A stretch of DNA of 64,000 bases from Luxibacter massiliensis. Lineage in GTDB: Bacteria; Bacillota; Clostridia; Lachnospirales; Lachnospiraceae. Positions 8,801 through 17,751 of the stretch are shown piece by piece. The notes below the pieces were generated by a model, which saw only the letters and a program-made list of their open reading frames with translations, was not told where the DNA came from and searched no databases. The stretch lies in assembly GCF_900604355.1 (NCBI RefSeq), contig NZ_UWOE01000001.1, positions 3,658,001 through 3,722,000 of the forward strand, written 5' to 3'. Position 1 is the first letter of the stretch. Each line of letters opens with the position of its first letter. Position numbers and translations under genes: made by a program.

Positions 8801-10127
8801 AATCCAGTTTTCCACCTCGTTTCTTGTTATAAATTACTATTGACAAATAGATCAGAACAATCGATACAAACATCATTAACCCTCTATTAAGCCAAATGAT
8901 GTTAAAATCTCGTTGGATAAGTTCTGCTCCATTCAGCGAATTATGACGTATCATTAAAGTGTATAATCGGGTATCCCCAGAAAGCCCCGTGATAGCAGAG
9001 TCAATAAACCACCAGATGAACTGCACCAATATCGCAATAGGCGTAGTTGTTAAAATTGTCAAAAATGTTCCCAAACCAGTGACAACTATTACAGTAGGAA
9101 GTAACCACCATAAAATGTATTTAATAAATGCAAATGCGTCTATTGCAATACCTGTTTCGGCAGAGTATTCCATAAGTGGTATCAGCGACTCAAAGCTCAA
9201 AATAATAACTGGAAGTATTACCGCTGTTAAAATAGCCAAAGTTCGAACAGTAATGAGTTTTACCGTTTCTATTTGTTTGCTGTTTATTAATTCATTCATT
9301 TTATTCCTTCTGTCTTTTAACCAGAAAACAACAACGATAAAAATAGGATATAACCCTAAAACTCTTGTCATGTAATCACAAAACAGCCTTGCAAAAGCGA
9401 TGCTAACCTTATCATCATAAATCGTTTTATTATACTCATTGATAGCTTCATCATAGGTCATTTCTGCTTGTCCGTAGTATTCCAATAGCATATCCATAGA
9501 ATAGTAAGAACCATCTCCGATTATTTCCTCTGCTTGTGACATAAGTTCTTTAAATCTTTCATATGAAACCTGTGCTACAAAATGCTTTGTATAATCTTCT
9601 TCCTCTTGTAAAGTATCGCTATTCTCCGTCGAAAAACTAAAACTACCATCTTGATTTTGTGCAGCATCTCCTCCCATATGGATAATATTTCCATTAACGG
9701 ACGGAAAGTAATCATCTGGAAGATTTTTTATCTGTTCTTCGGATAAACCTGTGATTTCTTCAATAATGGATAAAATTTCTTTTTGTTCTTCTGTACTTAA
9801 AATTACTTCCTTATAATAATTAAAAGGATATGTGGCATAAGAATTGTTCAAATACTCAATAATTAACATATCTGTTCCGCCGCACATAATTTTATCTGGT
9901 ACTTCTTTTTTTATCAAACCATAATTATCTGCCCCTTGTTCTGGTTTGGCTAAAATAGATCCTCCCGTTATCTGTGAAGTAATAGACGCTTCGGCTCCAT
10001 TGGACGCTTGTATTTCTTTACTTGTTACTCCATAAAAATTTTCATGCCAGCTAAGCAGAAGTAATCCAATGAAAAGTATATATACAATACTAAAACATAT
10101 TTTTTTTAATTCCTTAATAAACAGCAT
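8733..10127 (-). CDS. ABC-2 type transporter permease with large outer domain
   Basis: 464 residues: one N-terminal helix (about 7-27), a ~190-residue extracytoplasmic region rich in acidic and Gln residues, then about five helices between residues ~235 and 445. This N-out domain plus helix bundle fits ABC-2 exporter permeases. The ATG follows the TAA of the ATPase gene directly (TAAATG), so the two are coupled. With the downstream small permease and upstream ATPase it forms a three-gene exporter whose neighbour is a two-component system, an arrangement common in antimicrobial-peptide resistance. Confidence 0.75.
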   Translation of the reverse strand: MLFIKELKKICFSIVYILFIGLLLLSWHENFYGVTSKEIQASNGAEASITSQITGGSILAKPEQGADNYGLIKKEVPDKIMCGGTDMLIIEYLNNSYATYPFNYYKEVILSTEEQKEILSIIEEITGLSEEQIKNLPDDYFPSVNGNIIHMGGDAAQNQDGSFSFSTENSDTLQEEEDYTKHFVAQVSYERFKELMSQAEEIIGDGSYYSMDMLLEYYGQAEMTYDEAINEYNKTIYDDKVSIAFARLFCDYMTRVLGLYPIFIVVVFWLKDRRNKMNELINSKQIETVKLITVRTLAILTAVILPVIILSFESLIPLMEYSAETGIAIDAFAFIKYILWWLLPTVIVVTGLGTFLTILTTTPIAILVQFIWWFIDSAITGLSGDTRLYTLMIRHNSLNGAELIQRDFNIIWLNRGLMMFVSIVLIYLSIVIYNKKRGGKLDYAYFIQKHFGIFKERLRTRFQK

Positions 10128-11006
10128 TTATTTTCCCTCCCCCGCTCTATGTTCTGAAAGCAGATACATGTAACTGTCCTCAATCGTTGTTTCGCATACA
10201 CTCCATGATTTGTTTTGTTTTTCATCAGAAAATAATCTACATGAAATATCCTTACCGTTTTGATGAATACTGATAATATTGTAGTGATTTTTAAAATCTT
10301 CAAGTTCATCTTGCGGGAATGAAACGGTATATATTTTCCCATTGCCTATCTTTAATAAAGCTTCCGTATCGCCCTCAAAAACAACTTTACCTGCACATAA
10401 TACAGCAACATTTGAACAAGTTGCTTCAATATCCGCAGCAATATGTGTTGATAGTAAAATAATTCTATTTACCGCTAATTCAGAAAGAAGATTGTAAAAG
10501 CGTAACCTTTCTTCTGGGTCAAGACCCACCGTCGGTTCATCAATAATCAAAACTTTAGGATTGTTCAATAATGCTTGAGCTATTCCAAAGCGTCGCTTCA
10601 TACCACCGGAAAGATTTTTAAAACGCTTATTTTTTTCCTGCTCCAAATTAACTTGTTTTAATAAGTAATCGATGCGTTCTTTGCGCATTTTTTTAGGAAG
10701 CTCTGCTAAAATCCCCAAATAATCCAAAGCAGAATAAACGCTCATATTAGGATATACAGAAAACTCCTGCGGGAGATAACCTATGATCTTTCGTATATTC
10801 TTTTTATCTTTTATATCCACGCCATTCATTTTTATATCCCCGCTTGTTGGTTCTAACATTGTTGAAAGAATACGCATTAAAGTCGTTTTTCCTGCACCGT
10901 TTTCTCCTAACAACCCATACATACCAACAGGAATATGAAGGCAAATATCATTAAGAACTGTTCGTTTTCCATAACTTTTGTTTAAATGTTCAATCTTAAT
11001 TTCCAT
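10128..11006 (-). CDS. ABC transporter ATP-binding protein, exporter type
   Basis: A 292-residue ATPase with Walker A (GENGAGKTT, about residues 34-42), signature LSGGMKRR, Walker B VLIIDEPTVGLDPEER and switch His in LSTHIAAD. A C-terminal ~80-residue extension follows, as in multidrug/lantibiotic (CcmA-like) exporter ATPases. It is the first transporter gene after the sensor kinase gene and is coupled to the permease downstream. It supplies energy to the membrane proteins at 8159-10127. AT-rich like the rest of this cassette. Confidence 0.9.
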   Translation of the reverse strand: MEIKIEHLNKSYGKRTVLNDICLHIPVGMYGLLGENGAGKTTLMRILSTMLEPTSGDIKMNGVDIKDKKNIRKIIGYLPQEFSVYPNMSVYSALDYLGILAELPKKMRKERIDYLLKQVNLEQEKNKRFKNLSGGMKRRFGIAQALLNNPKVLIIDEPTVGLDPEERLRFYNLLSELAVNRIILLSTHIAADIEATCSNVAVLCAGKVVFEGDTEALLKIGNGKIYTVSFPQDELEDFKNHYNIISIHQNGKDISCRLFSDEKQNKSWSVCETTIEDSYMYLLSEHRAGEGK

Positions 11007-11075
11007 AAAAAAAATCTCCTTTCATTATCTGTAAGGAGATTATTTCATAGAAAAGTCAATTTTTAGAAAAACTCA

Positions 11076-12266
11076 TTATTTTTTTACTTGAACTGTAATA
11101 CTGGCTCCATGATCGGCTATGTTTTCCAATGATAAGACACAATCGAGTCTTTCGCAAAGGATTTTGCAGATGGACAGCCCAATACCAAAGTTGCCCTTAT
11201 TTGTCGGAGAACTATAAAAAAATGTAGTGGCATATTTTAATTCATCCTTTGAAAACCCTTTTCCGTCATCATAAACTGTAAAGCAGATACAATTATTCTT
11301 TTCTGTTATAGAAAAGTAAATTACTTTCTCTGAAAAGCGCAAAGCATTATCAAAAATATTTTCAAGAATTTTTGATAACATATCTTTATCGCTACATATG
11401 CTTTCTGTTTTTATCTGGTTTTGATACTCCAATACTCGACCATATTTTTTCGCCAAAAGAGAAAAGTCATTTACAGTGTTCGTGATATACTCTTTCAAGT
11501 TAAAGTATTCCTTTTTAATTTCTACATCTTCGATTTTCTGTATATCTTTCACACACTCTACATATCTTTCTAAACGCTGCACAGCCCCTTTCATTTGTTT
11601 TAGCGTAGAGCGCAGAGCTTCCTCTGTGATTATTTGTTTATGATTTACCTTATCAAGATAATCAAGATAGCCATTGATTACGGTAATAGGTGTCCGCAAA
11701 TCGTGCGATACGGAAGCAGTAAGAGCCTTTCTTTCCTGCAGCATATTCCACATTTTACGGTTGCTTGTATAGATTTCCTTTTTCATACATTCAAATGCAT
11801 TACATAATTTCCCCAGTTCATCATTAGAAGTATATTCTATTTTAAAGTCCAAATCCTGCTCCGAGATATGTTCAACACCATTATTTAAACTCATCAGAGG
11901 TTTCTGTATTTTTAACTTATAGTACAATTTAGCCATAACAATAGAACCGGCAATGACATATATCACAGGTAAGGCAACCATAAAAACTGTAATGATCCAA
12001 TAGTAAACTAAATTTTCTCCTGATAACGGTTCAAAGCGAAATTCTTTCGGATTAACCAGCGTTACACTATTATCTGAGGCATAATCTTCGACTGTATATT
12101 CAGAAACATAAATAGGTCGGCTGTCCAATATTTCTTGTCTGATGTCTGAAAACTTTAAAATAGTAATAACTGTTAATATACAGACAACTCCAAGACACAT
12201 GACAGCCAATGTTATCAAGGCTTTTTTTAAGGTCATATTTTGAAATGCTTCTCTTATTTTTCCCAT
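11076..12266 (-). CDS. Sensor histidine kinase of ABC-linked two-component system
   Basis: A 396-residue kinase: helix ~20-42, a short outer loop of ~50 residues, helix ~90-115, HAMP region, dimerisation domain with SVSHDLRTPIT (phospho-accepting His near residue 190), then an ATPase domain with an N-box (ENIFDNALRF), DDGKGFSKDE and GIGLSICK. ATG 12266 is chosen because GGAG lies about 10 bases upstream; it overlaps the regulator stop by 13 bases. The small outer loop suggests sensing at the membrane or through the adjacent ABC exporter, which is inference. Confidence 0.9.
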   Translation of the reverse strand: MGKIREAFQNMTLKKALITLAVMCLGVVCILTVITILKFSDIRQEILDSRPIYVSEYTVEDYASDNSVTLVNPKEFRFEPLSGENLVYYWIITVFMVALPVIYVIAGSIVMAKLYYKLKIQKPLMSLNNGVEHISEQDLDFKIEYTSNDELGKLCNAFECMKKEIYTSNRKMWNMLQERKALTASVSHDLRTPITVINGYLDYLDKVNHKQIITEEALRSTLKQMKGAVQRLERYVECVKDIQKIEDVEIKKEYFNLKEYITNTVNDFSLLAKKYGRVLEYQNQIKTESICSDKDMLSKILENIFDNALRFSEKVIYFSITEKNNCICFTVYDDGKGFSKDELKYATTFFYSSPTNKGNFGIGLSICKILCERLDCVLSLENIADHGASITVQVKK

Positions 12267-12934
12267 TTGTATCCCACTCCCCATACAGTTGTAATGTAGG
12301 ATTTCTCTGTGTATTCAGCAAATTTTAACCGTATTCTCCGTATATGTTCTTTAATCACCACATTGTCTCCAACTCCATCAATGCCCCAAATTATTTCATA
12401 TATCTTTTCACGGTCAAATACTTGTCCTGCGTTCATTGATAATAACTGAATAATCTCAAATTCTTTGTTAGATAGTTCTATCCGATTGCCCTTTATAAAA
12501 AGGCTTCTATCTGAATAATCAATTACGAGTTCTTCTGAGAATTTCGTTTTTGTCCGCACACGACTTCTCTGTTCTCTACGCAAATGAGCAGATAGTCTTG
12601 CTAACAGCTCATTCATGGAAAAAGGCTTAGTAATATAATCGTCCCCGCCAACCATAAGACCATTTACTTTGTCTTGTTCAGAAACTCTCGCAGTAAGAAA
12701 GATAATAGGGACTGTTACAAATTCTCGGATAGACGCACACAAGTCAAGCCCATTCATTCCCGCCATGTTAATATCAAGTAAGATAATATCCGGGGAATGA
12801 GAAAGATTTTCTAAAGCGTCTTTTGCATTAGCCGCAGTATAAACGGTATAATTTTCAAACTCAAGTTGGAGCTTCAACATATCTAATATAGATTGCTCAT
12901 CATCTACAATCAAAAGTTTGTAGTTTTGTTCCAT
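12254..12934 (-). CDS. OmpR-family response regulator
   Basis: 226 residues from ATG 12934, which has GGAAGGA nine bases upstream. An N-terminal receiver shows the acidic pair in LIVDDE, the phosphorylatable Asp in IILLDINMAG (about residue 53) and Lys in ITKPFS. A C-terminal winged helix ends TTVWGVGYKWEK. It heads the AT-rich operon with the downstream kinase and ABC exporter genes and most likely activates that exporter in response to its kinase. Confidence 0.92.
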   Translation of the reverse strand: MEQNYKLLIVDDEQSILDMLKLQLEFENYTVYTAANAKDALENLSHSPDIILLDINMAGMNGLDLCASIREFVTVPIIFLTARVSEQDKVNGLMVGGDDYITKPFSMNELLARLSAHLRREQRSRVRTKTKFSEELVIDYSDRSLFIKGNRIELSNKEFEIIQLLSMNAGQVFDREKIYEIIWGIDGVGDNVVIKEHIRRIRLKFAEYTEKSYITTVWGVGYKWEK

Positions 12935-13010
12935 TCTGTATCCTTCCATTTTTGATAGATTATACATCCTATATAACATGAAAAAGTCAATTTTCGGTCA
13001 AACTTTTCAA

Positions 13011-14444
13011 TCAATCTGAGGTTAAAATCTTCATACCACCAGATGGCATACAATCAGAAGACTGCTCTTGTATTGCTGCCTCTGAGAAGATAGCAGTAAA
13101 CCGCACACCATTTTCTGTATTCTCCATTTTATGAGGGATACCGTGATGGTCGAGTATCGTTTTTGTGATATACAGTCCCAAACCGCTGCCGCCACTGTTC
13201 CGATTGCGGGATTTATCTACCCGATAAAAGGGAGTAAAGATTTGTTTTAAATCTTCCTCCGCTATGTGGACGCCTGAGTTTTCCACAGAAAACACGCCAT
13301 TTTGTAATGACACAGTTATCACAGCACCTACCGGGGAATACGCCGCCGCATTGCTGATGACATTGGAGAAGACTTTTTCAATCAGCCGCCCGTCGCCTTC
13401 ATAATGAAAGTCCGGCTGGATATCCTGGCGCAGCTCCATTTCCTTATCCTCTATCCGTCCCATGACTTTGCGACAGGCTTTCTGCAGCATCCGGCTGATA
13501 TCCAGGTCCGTGCGTTCCAACTTGAAATCGCTGCCGCCCATCCTGGCTGCGGATAGGATGTCTTTAACGATCCGCTCCATGTCATTGACGGTTTTCATAC
13601 AGTGACGCAGATAGGCATCCCGGTCTTTGTATTCCCCAACCTGGTAGATCATTCCCTCCAGTTCACCCTTGATAATGGCTATGGGCGTCTTCAGCTCATG
13701 GGAAACAGCGGTAAAGAAATCAATCCTCTGTTTTTCCTGTTCCCGTTCCCGTTCAATATCTTTCTGCAGCTGCTCGTTTGCGTCCTGAAGGCTGACAAGT
13801 GCATTGTTCAGGCGCTCCGACATCTCATTTAAGCTGTCCGCAAGAACGCCGATCTCATCCCTTTGCTTTACCTCACATTTCCAAGTCATATCCAGGCTGG
13901 TCATCCGCTTTGCCACACTGCAAATATGGATCAGCGGCCTGGAGAAATATCTGGAGCAGACCAGCGCCGCAAGAACAGAGATCAGCAGGATCACCACCGC
14001 AATCAGCGGGATGAGCTTTAAAAGGATTTCATAGGACTGGGATACCGCAACCAGGGAAATATCCGCAGAAACCTGGTACGTCTGCCATCCTTCCTGAAAG
14101 GTAGCAGAACAGCTCATGGTTCTGTCTGTCTCTTCCCAATTCTCCGGATCTGCATAATTTACAGAGAACACATCGCTTCCATCCGTGTCGGTGATCCGCA
14201 CCGTAGCATTATTTTTCATGGAAAATGCCAGTATTTCCTCTGAGCCTTCCTCCCATCCGCTTCTTTCCAGTGTCTCCATCAGCCTGTAAAAGTCGGAAGT
14301 CGCCTGGCTTTCCAGTTCCGTCTGGTAATTTTTCGGCAGGAAGACCATTACCACAGCATATATGATGATACAGCAGGCCAGCAGCAATGCCAGCATACTC
14401 AGAAAGGTCTTCGCCTGGACACTTTCACTGATTTTCTTTTTCAA
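13011..14444 (-). CDS. Sensor histidine kinase, likely partner of permease operon control
   Basis: About 477 residues, probably from TTG 14444 (GAGGAG about 12 bases upstream; the first ATG at 14486 lies deeper in the regulator gene). It has helix ~10-33, an outer domain of ~110 residues, helix ~148-172, HAMP, coiled coil, VSHELKTPIA with the phospho-His near residue 250, then HATPase motifs (NVISNAAAY, GSGLGLYITK). It overlaps the regulator gene by 20 bases. GC content matches the permease operon, not the AT-rich cassette between them. Confidence 0.88.
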   Translation of the reverse strand: MKKKISESVQAKTFLSMLALLLACCIIIYAVVMVFLPKNYQTELESQATSDFYRLMETLERSGWEEGSEEILAFSMKNNATVRITDTDGSDVFSVNYADPENWEETDRTMSCSATFQEGWQTYQVSADISLVAVSQSYEILLKLIPLIAVVILLISVLAALVCSRYFSRPLIHICSVAKRMTSLDMTWKCEVKQRDEIGVLADSLNEMSERLNNALVSLQDANEQLQKDIEREREQEKQRIDFFTAVSHELKTPIAIIKGELEGMIYQVGEYKDRDAYLRHCMKTVNDMERIVKDILSAARMGGSDFKLERTDLDISRMLQKACRKVMGRIEDKEMELRQDIQPDFHYEGDGRLIEKVFSNVISNAAAYSPVGAVITVSLQNGVFSVENSGVHIAEEDLKQIFTPFYRVDKSRNRNSGGSGLGLYITKTILDHHGIPHKMENTENGVRFTAIFSEAAIQEQSSDCMPSGGMKILTSD

Positions 14445-15102
14445 TTCTATATCCCACTCCTCTGATTGTCTCGATATAATCCACACCCAGTTTCTTACGG
14501 ATATTCTTGATATGCGTATTCACGATCTTCTGATCGCCATAATACTCATATCCCCATACGCTGTCCAGAAGACTCTCCCTGGAAAACACTTTTCCCGGAT
14601 TTTCCAAAAGCAGCTTCAGGATCTCAAACTCCCGGCTGGTGAGAGATACCTCATCCGTTCCTACCAGCACCTCATAATTTTCCGTGTCCAATGTAATCTC
14701 TTTATACCGGATCACAGAGGGGTCCTCCTCAATTCCCTGTTCCGTCCGTCGCAGCACCGCTTCAATCCGGCGCAGGACAAGAGGCATGGAAAAGGGCTTG
14801 ATAATATAGTCATCTGCCAGGACATCAAAGCCCTTCATCTGGCTGGCGTCATCGTCCCGTGCCGTCAGCATGATGATCGGCGTCAGGCTTTCTTTCCGCA
14901 GGATCTCGCAGACTGCAAACCCGTCAATCTTCGGCAGCATCAGATCCAGCAGCACCAGGTCCGGATTGCATCTTCGGAATATCTCAATCCCTTCCAAACC
15001 ATCACCGGCGGCATATACTGTATATCCTGCACCCTCCAGGAACGCCCGGACAATGTTCTGGATGGATGCTTCATCTTCTATAATCAAAATTGTCTTTGCC
15101 AT
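14425..15102 (-). CDS. OmpR-family response regulator
   Basis: 225 residues from MAKTILIIEDEA (ATG 15102, with GGAGGTG about 6 bases upstream); an in-frame upstream ATG lacks a ribosome site. The receiver carries EDE, Asp in LVLLDLMLPKIDG (about residue 52) and Lys in IIKPFS. The winged helix ends IETIRGVGYRIEKE. Two GGTGGAGTT-like repeats 11 bp apart lie upstream of the gene, and three lie upstream of the five-permease operon. Autoregulation and control of that operon are inferred from the shared motif. Confidence 0.92.
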   Translation of the reverse strand: MAKTILIIEDEASIQNIVRAFLEGAGYTVYAAGDGLEGIEIFRRCNPDLVLLDLMLPKIDGFAVCEILRKESLTPIIMLTARDDDASQMKGFDVLADDYIIKPFSMPLVLRRIEAVLRRTEQGIEEDPSVIRYKEITLDTENYEVLVGTDEVSLTSREFEILKLLLENPGKVFSRESLLDSVWGYEYYGDQKIVNTHIKNIRKKLGVDYIETIRGVGYRIEKENQ

Positions 15103-15143
15103 AACAGCACCTCCGCTATTTGGACAACAGTGTATCATACAAA

Positions 15144-15163
15144 GATGGAGTTTTGGTGGAGTT
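15144..15163 (-). promoter_or_regulatory. Putative response-regulator box of the 14425-15102 gene
   Basis: GATGGAGTT (15144-15152) and GGTGGAGTT (15155-15163) are direct repeats 11 bp apart, 42-61 bp upstream of ATG 15102. They match the array before the permease operon at 8021-8062. A TATGAT -10-like element lies between the repeats and the gene. Confidence 0.6.
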
Positions 15164-15231
15164 CCCCGATTTTTCATACGGATTTTAAACTTTTCATAGT
15201 TTTCTATTTTCTACGGAAAAATCCCTGGAGA

Positions 15232-15648
15232 TTACTCCCCTGGGACATCTACAAATTTGTATCCGACTCCCCACACAGTCTGGATATATTCTTTTGTTGT
15301 TACCTCCCGCAGCTTCTGGCGAATATTCCCGATGATACAGAACACCGCACTGCTCACATCCACAGGTTCCTCCTTCCAGACTGCCTGATAGATCTGCCCT
15401 TTCGTAAAAACTCTGCCCGGCTGACTGGCAAGATAAACAAACGTCTGAAATTCATACGTTTCCGTAAGAGGAAGCACCTTCCCCTGATAAGAAATCTGGT
15501 GCTTGACTGGATCAATGCAAAGACCGGAATACTGAAGCACCTTATCATGCTCTGTCGCTGGTTTCTCTGTATCGAATTTAGCCAGAAGCTGTTCTGTCAC
15601 CTTTCCAGCTGGATCCGTGGAGCGAAGGATGATTTCGATCTGTTCCAT
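15232..15648 (-). CDS. Stand-alone winged-helix (OmpR C-terminal type) protein
   Basis: 138 residues. An N-terminal ~40 residues of no recognised fold is followed by a complete Trans_reg_C winged helix (KVLPLTETYEFQTFVYLASQ onward, ending QTVWGVGYKFVDV). There is no receiver domain. It lies 31 bp downstream of a receiver fragment, so it may descend from a split response regulator. A second protein of the same type lies at 59485-59901, so a free-standing DNA-binding role is also plausible. AGGTGATG precedes the ATG. Confidence 0.75.
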   Translation of the reverse strand: MEQIEIILRSTDPAGKVTEQLLAKFDTEKPATEHDKVLQYSGLCIDPVKHQISYQGKVLPLTETYEFQTFVYLASQPGRVFTKGQIYQAVWKEEPVDVSSAVFCIIGNIRQKLREVTTKEYIQTVWGVGYKFVDVPGE

Positions 15649-15679
15649 TACGCATCACCTGTTTAAAAGTCGAAAGACA

Positions 15680-15928
15680 TTATTTCGTTTCAGTGTTAAT
15701 CAAAGCTTTTATTTTTCCGATCAAATCATAATCGGTTTTGCAACAGAAAACGCCACCATAAAATTTTGTCTGTTTTTTAAACAGGCAATCATCATCGCCA
15801 GACATAAGCAGGAAAGGGACAGGGATTCCTTTTTGACGAATTTCTACGAGTAAATCCAGTCCTGTGCCATTCTGCATATTGTAATCAGAACAGATTGCAT
15901 CGACTTTTTGATGTTCCAGTAATCGCAA
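15680..15928 (-). pseudogene. Receiver-domain fragment, N-terminus lost
   Basis: From a TTG at 15928 the frame encodes 82 residues matching the middle and end of a response-regulator receiver: phospho-acceptor region AICSDYNMQNGTGLDLLVEI, the MSGDDD loop, and a C-terminal helix ending INTETK. The first beta strand with the acidic pair is missing. The frame stays open upstream to about 16060 (FEVYIATGGTDALRLL) but without a DD motif or clear start. The usual Lys-Pro is replaced by Lys-Thr (CKTD). It is probably inactive. Confidence 0.6.
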
Positions 15929-16066
15929 AGCATCTGTTCCCCCTGTTGCTATATAAACCTCAAAATACCTTTTAAAGTAGAGACCAGAAAACCTAAAAAA
16001 TCCAAAAGGACTGCTACACGACAGTTTTTCTTTTGCCGTCGCCCGACAGGAAATAGCTATATTTTC

Positions 16067-16864
16067 TTAAAGTGGCAAATCCTTTCGTCTAAATCCCAAC
16101 AATCCAATTGTCAGAAAAATAGCAGTTAATCCCAACAAAACCACAAGGCTAATAACCGAAACAATATTTCCATTGACAAGCTGCCTTGGATTGAACAAAC
16201 TCAATGGATTGCAGTAAAGAAGAATTTTGGCATTATCATATACAGAAAAAAACATCTGCATAATGATGAACAACGAAATTCCCCCGGCCCCACAGCCGAT
16301 TGAATATTTAACATCATTGAATAGACAAGCAAACATAAAGCAAAACGCCGCAATGAATAATTGCAGGGCGAGCAAGCCTAAATTTAGTAATAAAAACCGG
16401 GGTATATCCAATGCGCCTTTGAACATCATGGAACAGCATACAATCATCAATCCTGTATTGAATGCGATCATCACAACCACCCCCAAAAACAGATTGACCC
16501 ATTGTGTTATAACAATTTTCGTTCTGCCATGCTTTGAATTTAGCAGATAGGCAAGTGATCCATTTTCCACATACTTTGCAAGTAGGCGATAGCACATTAC
16601 GATACTGTAAATGAACGGTGTAACAATCAAAACAAATTTATACAGGTATGTAATGATGAAATCCAGCAAGGTCGTCCCCATATCCTGCATACCGAATGCA
16701 GCAAGAACAACCGGCATACTTTCCTCTAATGATTCCAGACTGTCCTTTAGTGATGGATCATACATTGCCACCAGTGTGACAGCATACATTGCAATGATAC
16801 TTAAAAAAATAACATATAATTTATAGTTCGCTTTTACTTCTTGTTTCATCAATGAGCGGATCAT
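16067..16864 (-). CDS. ABC-2 type transporter permease
   Basis: 265 residues with about six helices (near 17-37, 65-95, 110-135, 150-180, 185-210, 230-255), as in small ABC-2 permeases. The start overlaps the stop of the ATPase gene by four bases, giving translational coupling. It is the last gene of a TetR-ATPase-permease cassette read leftward. AT-rich. Export of a drug or antimicrobial compound is likely from the arrangement, but the substrate is unknown. Confidence 0.85.
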   Translation of the reverse strand: MIRSLMKQEVKANYKLYVIFLSIIAMYAVTLVAMYDPSLKDSLESLEESMPVVLAAFGMQDMGTTLLDFIITYLYKFVLIVTPFIYSIVMCYRLLAKYVENGSLAYLLNSKHGRTKIVITQWVNLFLGVVVMIAFNTGLMIVCCSMMFKGALDIPRFLLLNLGLLALQLFIAAFCFMFACLFNDVKYSIGCGAGGISLFIIMQMFFSVYDNAKILLYCNPLSLFNPRQLVNGNIVSVISLVVLLGLTAIFLTIGLLGFRRKDLPL

Positions 16865-17751
16865 GCTTTAGTTCCTCCATAATGCTGCATAAATACTTCT
16901 TCGATTGTTTGGTTTCTTACTGCTATATCTTGCACATCGTAATGTACTAATTCATGCACAAGATCATTGACAGAGCTATCCAGTAGAAAAGATACCTTAT
17001 AATTTCCATCAAATGTACTGTCAGCATGAACCCGTGTAAATGCCTTTGCAAGTTCAGGGGTTGCAAAGGTAATCGTGTAGTGCTTTTTGTTCGTACCCCG
17101 AATACTCTGGATACCTTTATCGGCAATCAAGTGTCCGTCTTTAACCATCAGCACTCTATCACAAGTGTTTTCGACTTCTTCAAAAATGTGGGACGACATA
17201 AATATCGTTTTCCCTTTGTCTTTTTCTGATTTTATAAGCTCGACAAACTTATTTTGCATAATAGGGTCTAATCCGCTGGTCGGTTCATCTAAGATTAACA
17301 CAGACGGATTGTGCATAAATGCAACGACTAACCCTAATTTCTGTTTTGTCCCCTTTGACATTTTTTTGATCTTGATACGAGTATCTAATTCAAAATAATC
17401 TACGAGGTGACGAACCTGTTCTGTGGAAACATTCTCTTTTGTTTCCATCATAAATCGGATGAACTCATTGCCAGTCATTCGGTCATTCAAGAATGATATT
17501 TCTCCCGGTAAATAACCAACTTTTGATTGTATTTGCTTTGCCGCAGAGAACGTATCCATATCAAAAATTTTAGATATACCCTGCTGGGGATGGATAAATC
17601 CCATCAAATGTCTTATGGTCGTTGTTTTGCCCGCACCGTTTGATCCCAGAAATCCAACAACCTCTCCTTGGTCAACAGTAAAACTTAAATCAAAAATTCC
17701 TCTATAGTTTCCATAGTCTTTTGTCAAATTGTGTACTTCAATCATCTTCAT
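16861..17751 (-). CDS. ABC transporter ATP-binding protein
   Basis: 296 residues: Walker A GSNGAGKTTT (about residues 37-46), signature-like MSKGTKQKLG replacing the usual LSGGQ, Walker B VLILDEPTSGLDP, switch His in MSSHIFEEVE, and a ~75-residue C-terminal extension. The MSKGxKQK signature is common in ABC-2 exporter ATPases of this type. The gene overlaps the TetR stop and the permease start by four bases each, so the three genes form one tight operon. Confidence 0.9.
   Translation of the reverse strand: MKMIEVHNLTKDYGNYRGIFDLSFTVDQGEVVGFLGSNGAGKTTTIRHLMGFIHPQQGISKIFDMDTFSAAKQIQSKVGYLPGEISFLNDRMTGNEFIRFMMETKENVSTEQVRHLVDYFELDTRIKIKKMSKGTKQKLGLVVAFMHNPSVLILDEPTSGLDPIMQNKFVELIKSEKDKGKTIFMSSHIFEEVENTCDRVLMVKDGHLIADKGIQSIRGTNKKHYTITFATPELAKAFTRVHADSTFDGNYKVSFLLDSSVNDLVHELVHYDVQDIAVRNQTIEEVFMQHYGGTKA

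Noticed and set aside
14362..15666. 434-residue plus-strand open frame opposite the kinase and regulator genes
   Set aside because: It lies antisense to a clear kinase-regulator pair, shows no domain, and its amino-acid pattern is that of a reversed coding strand.
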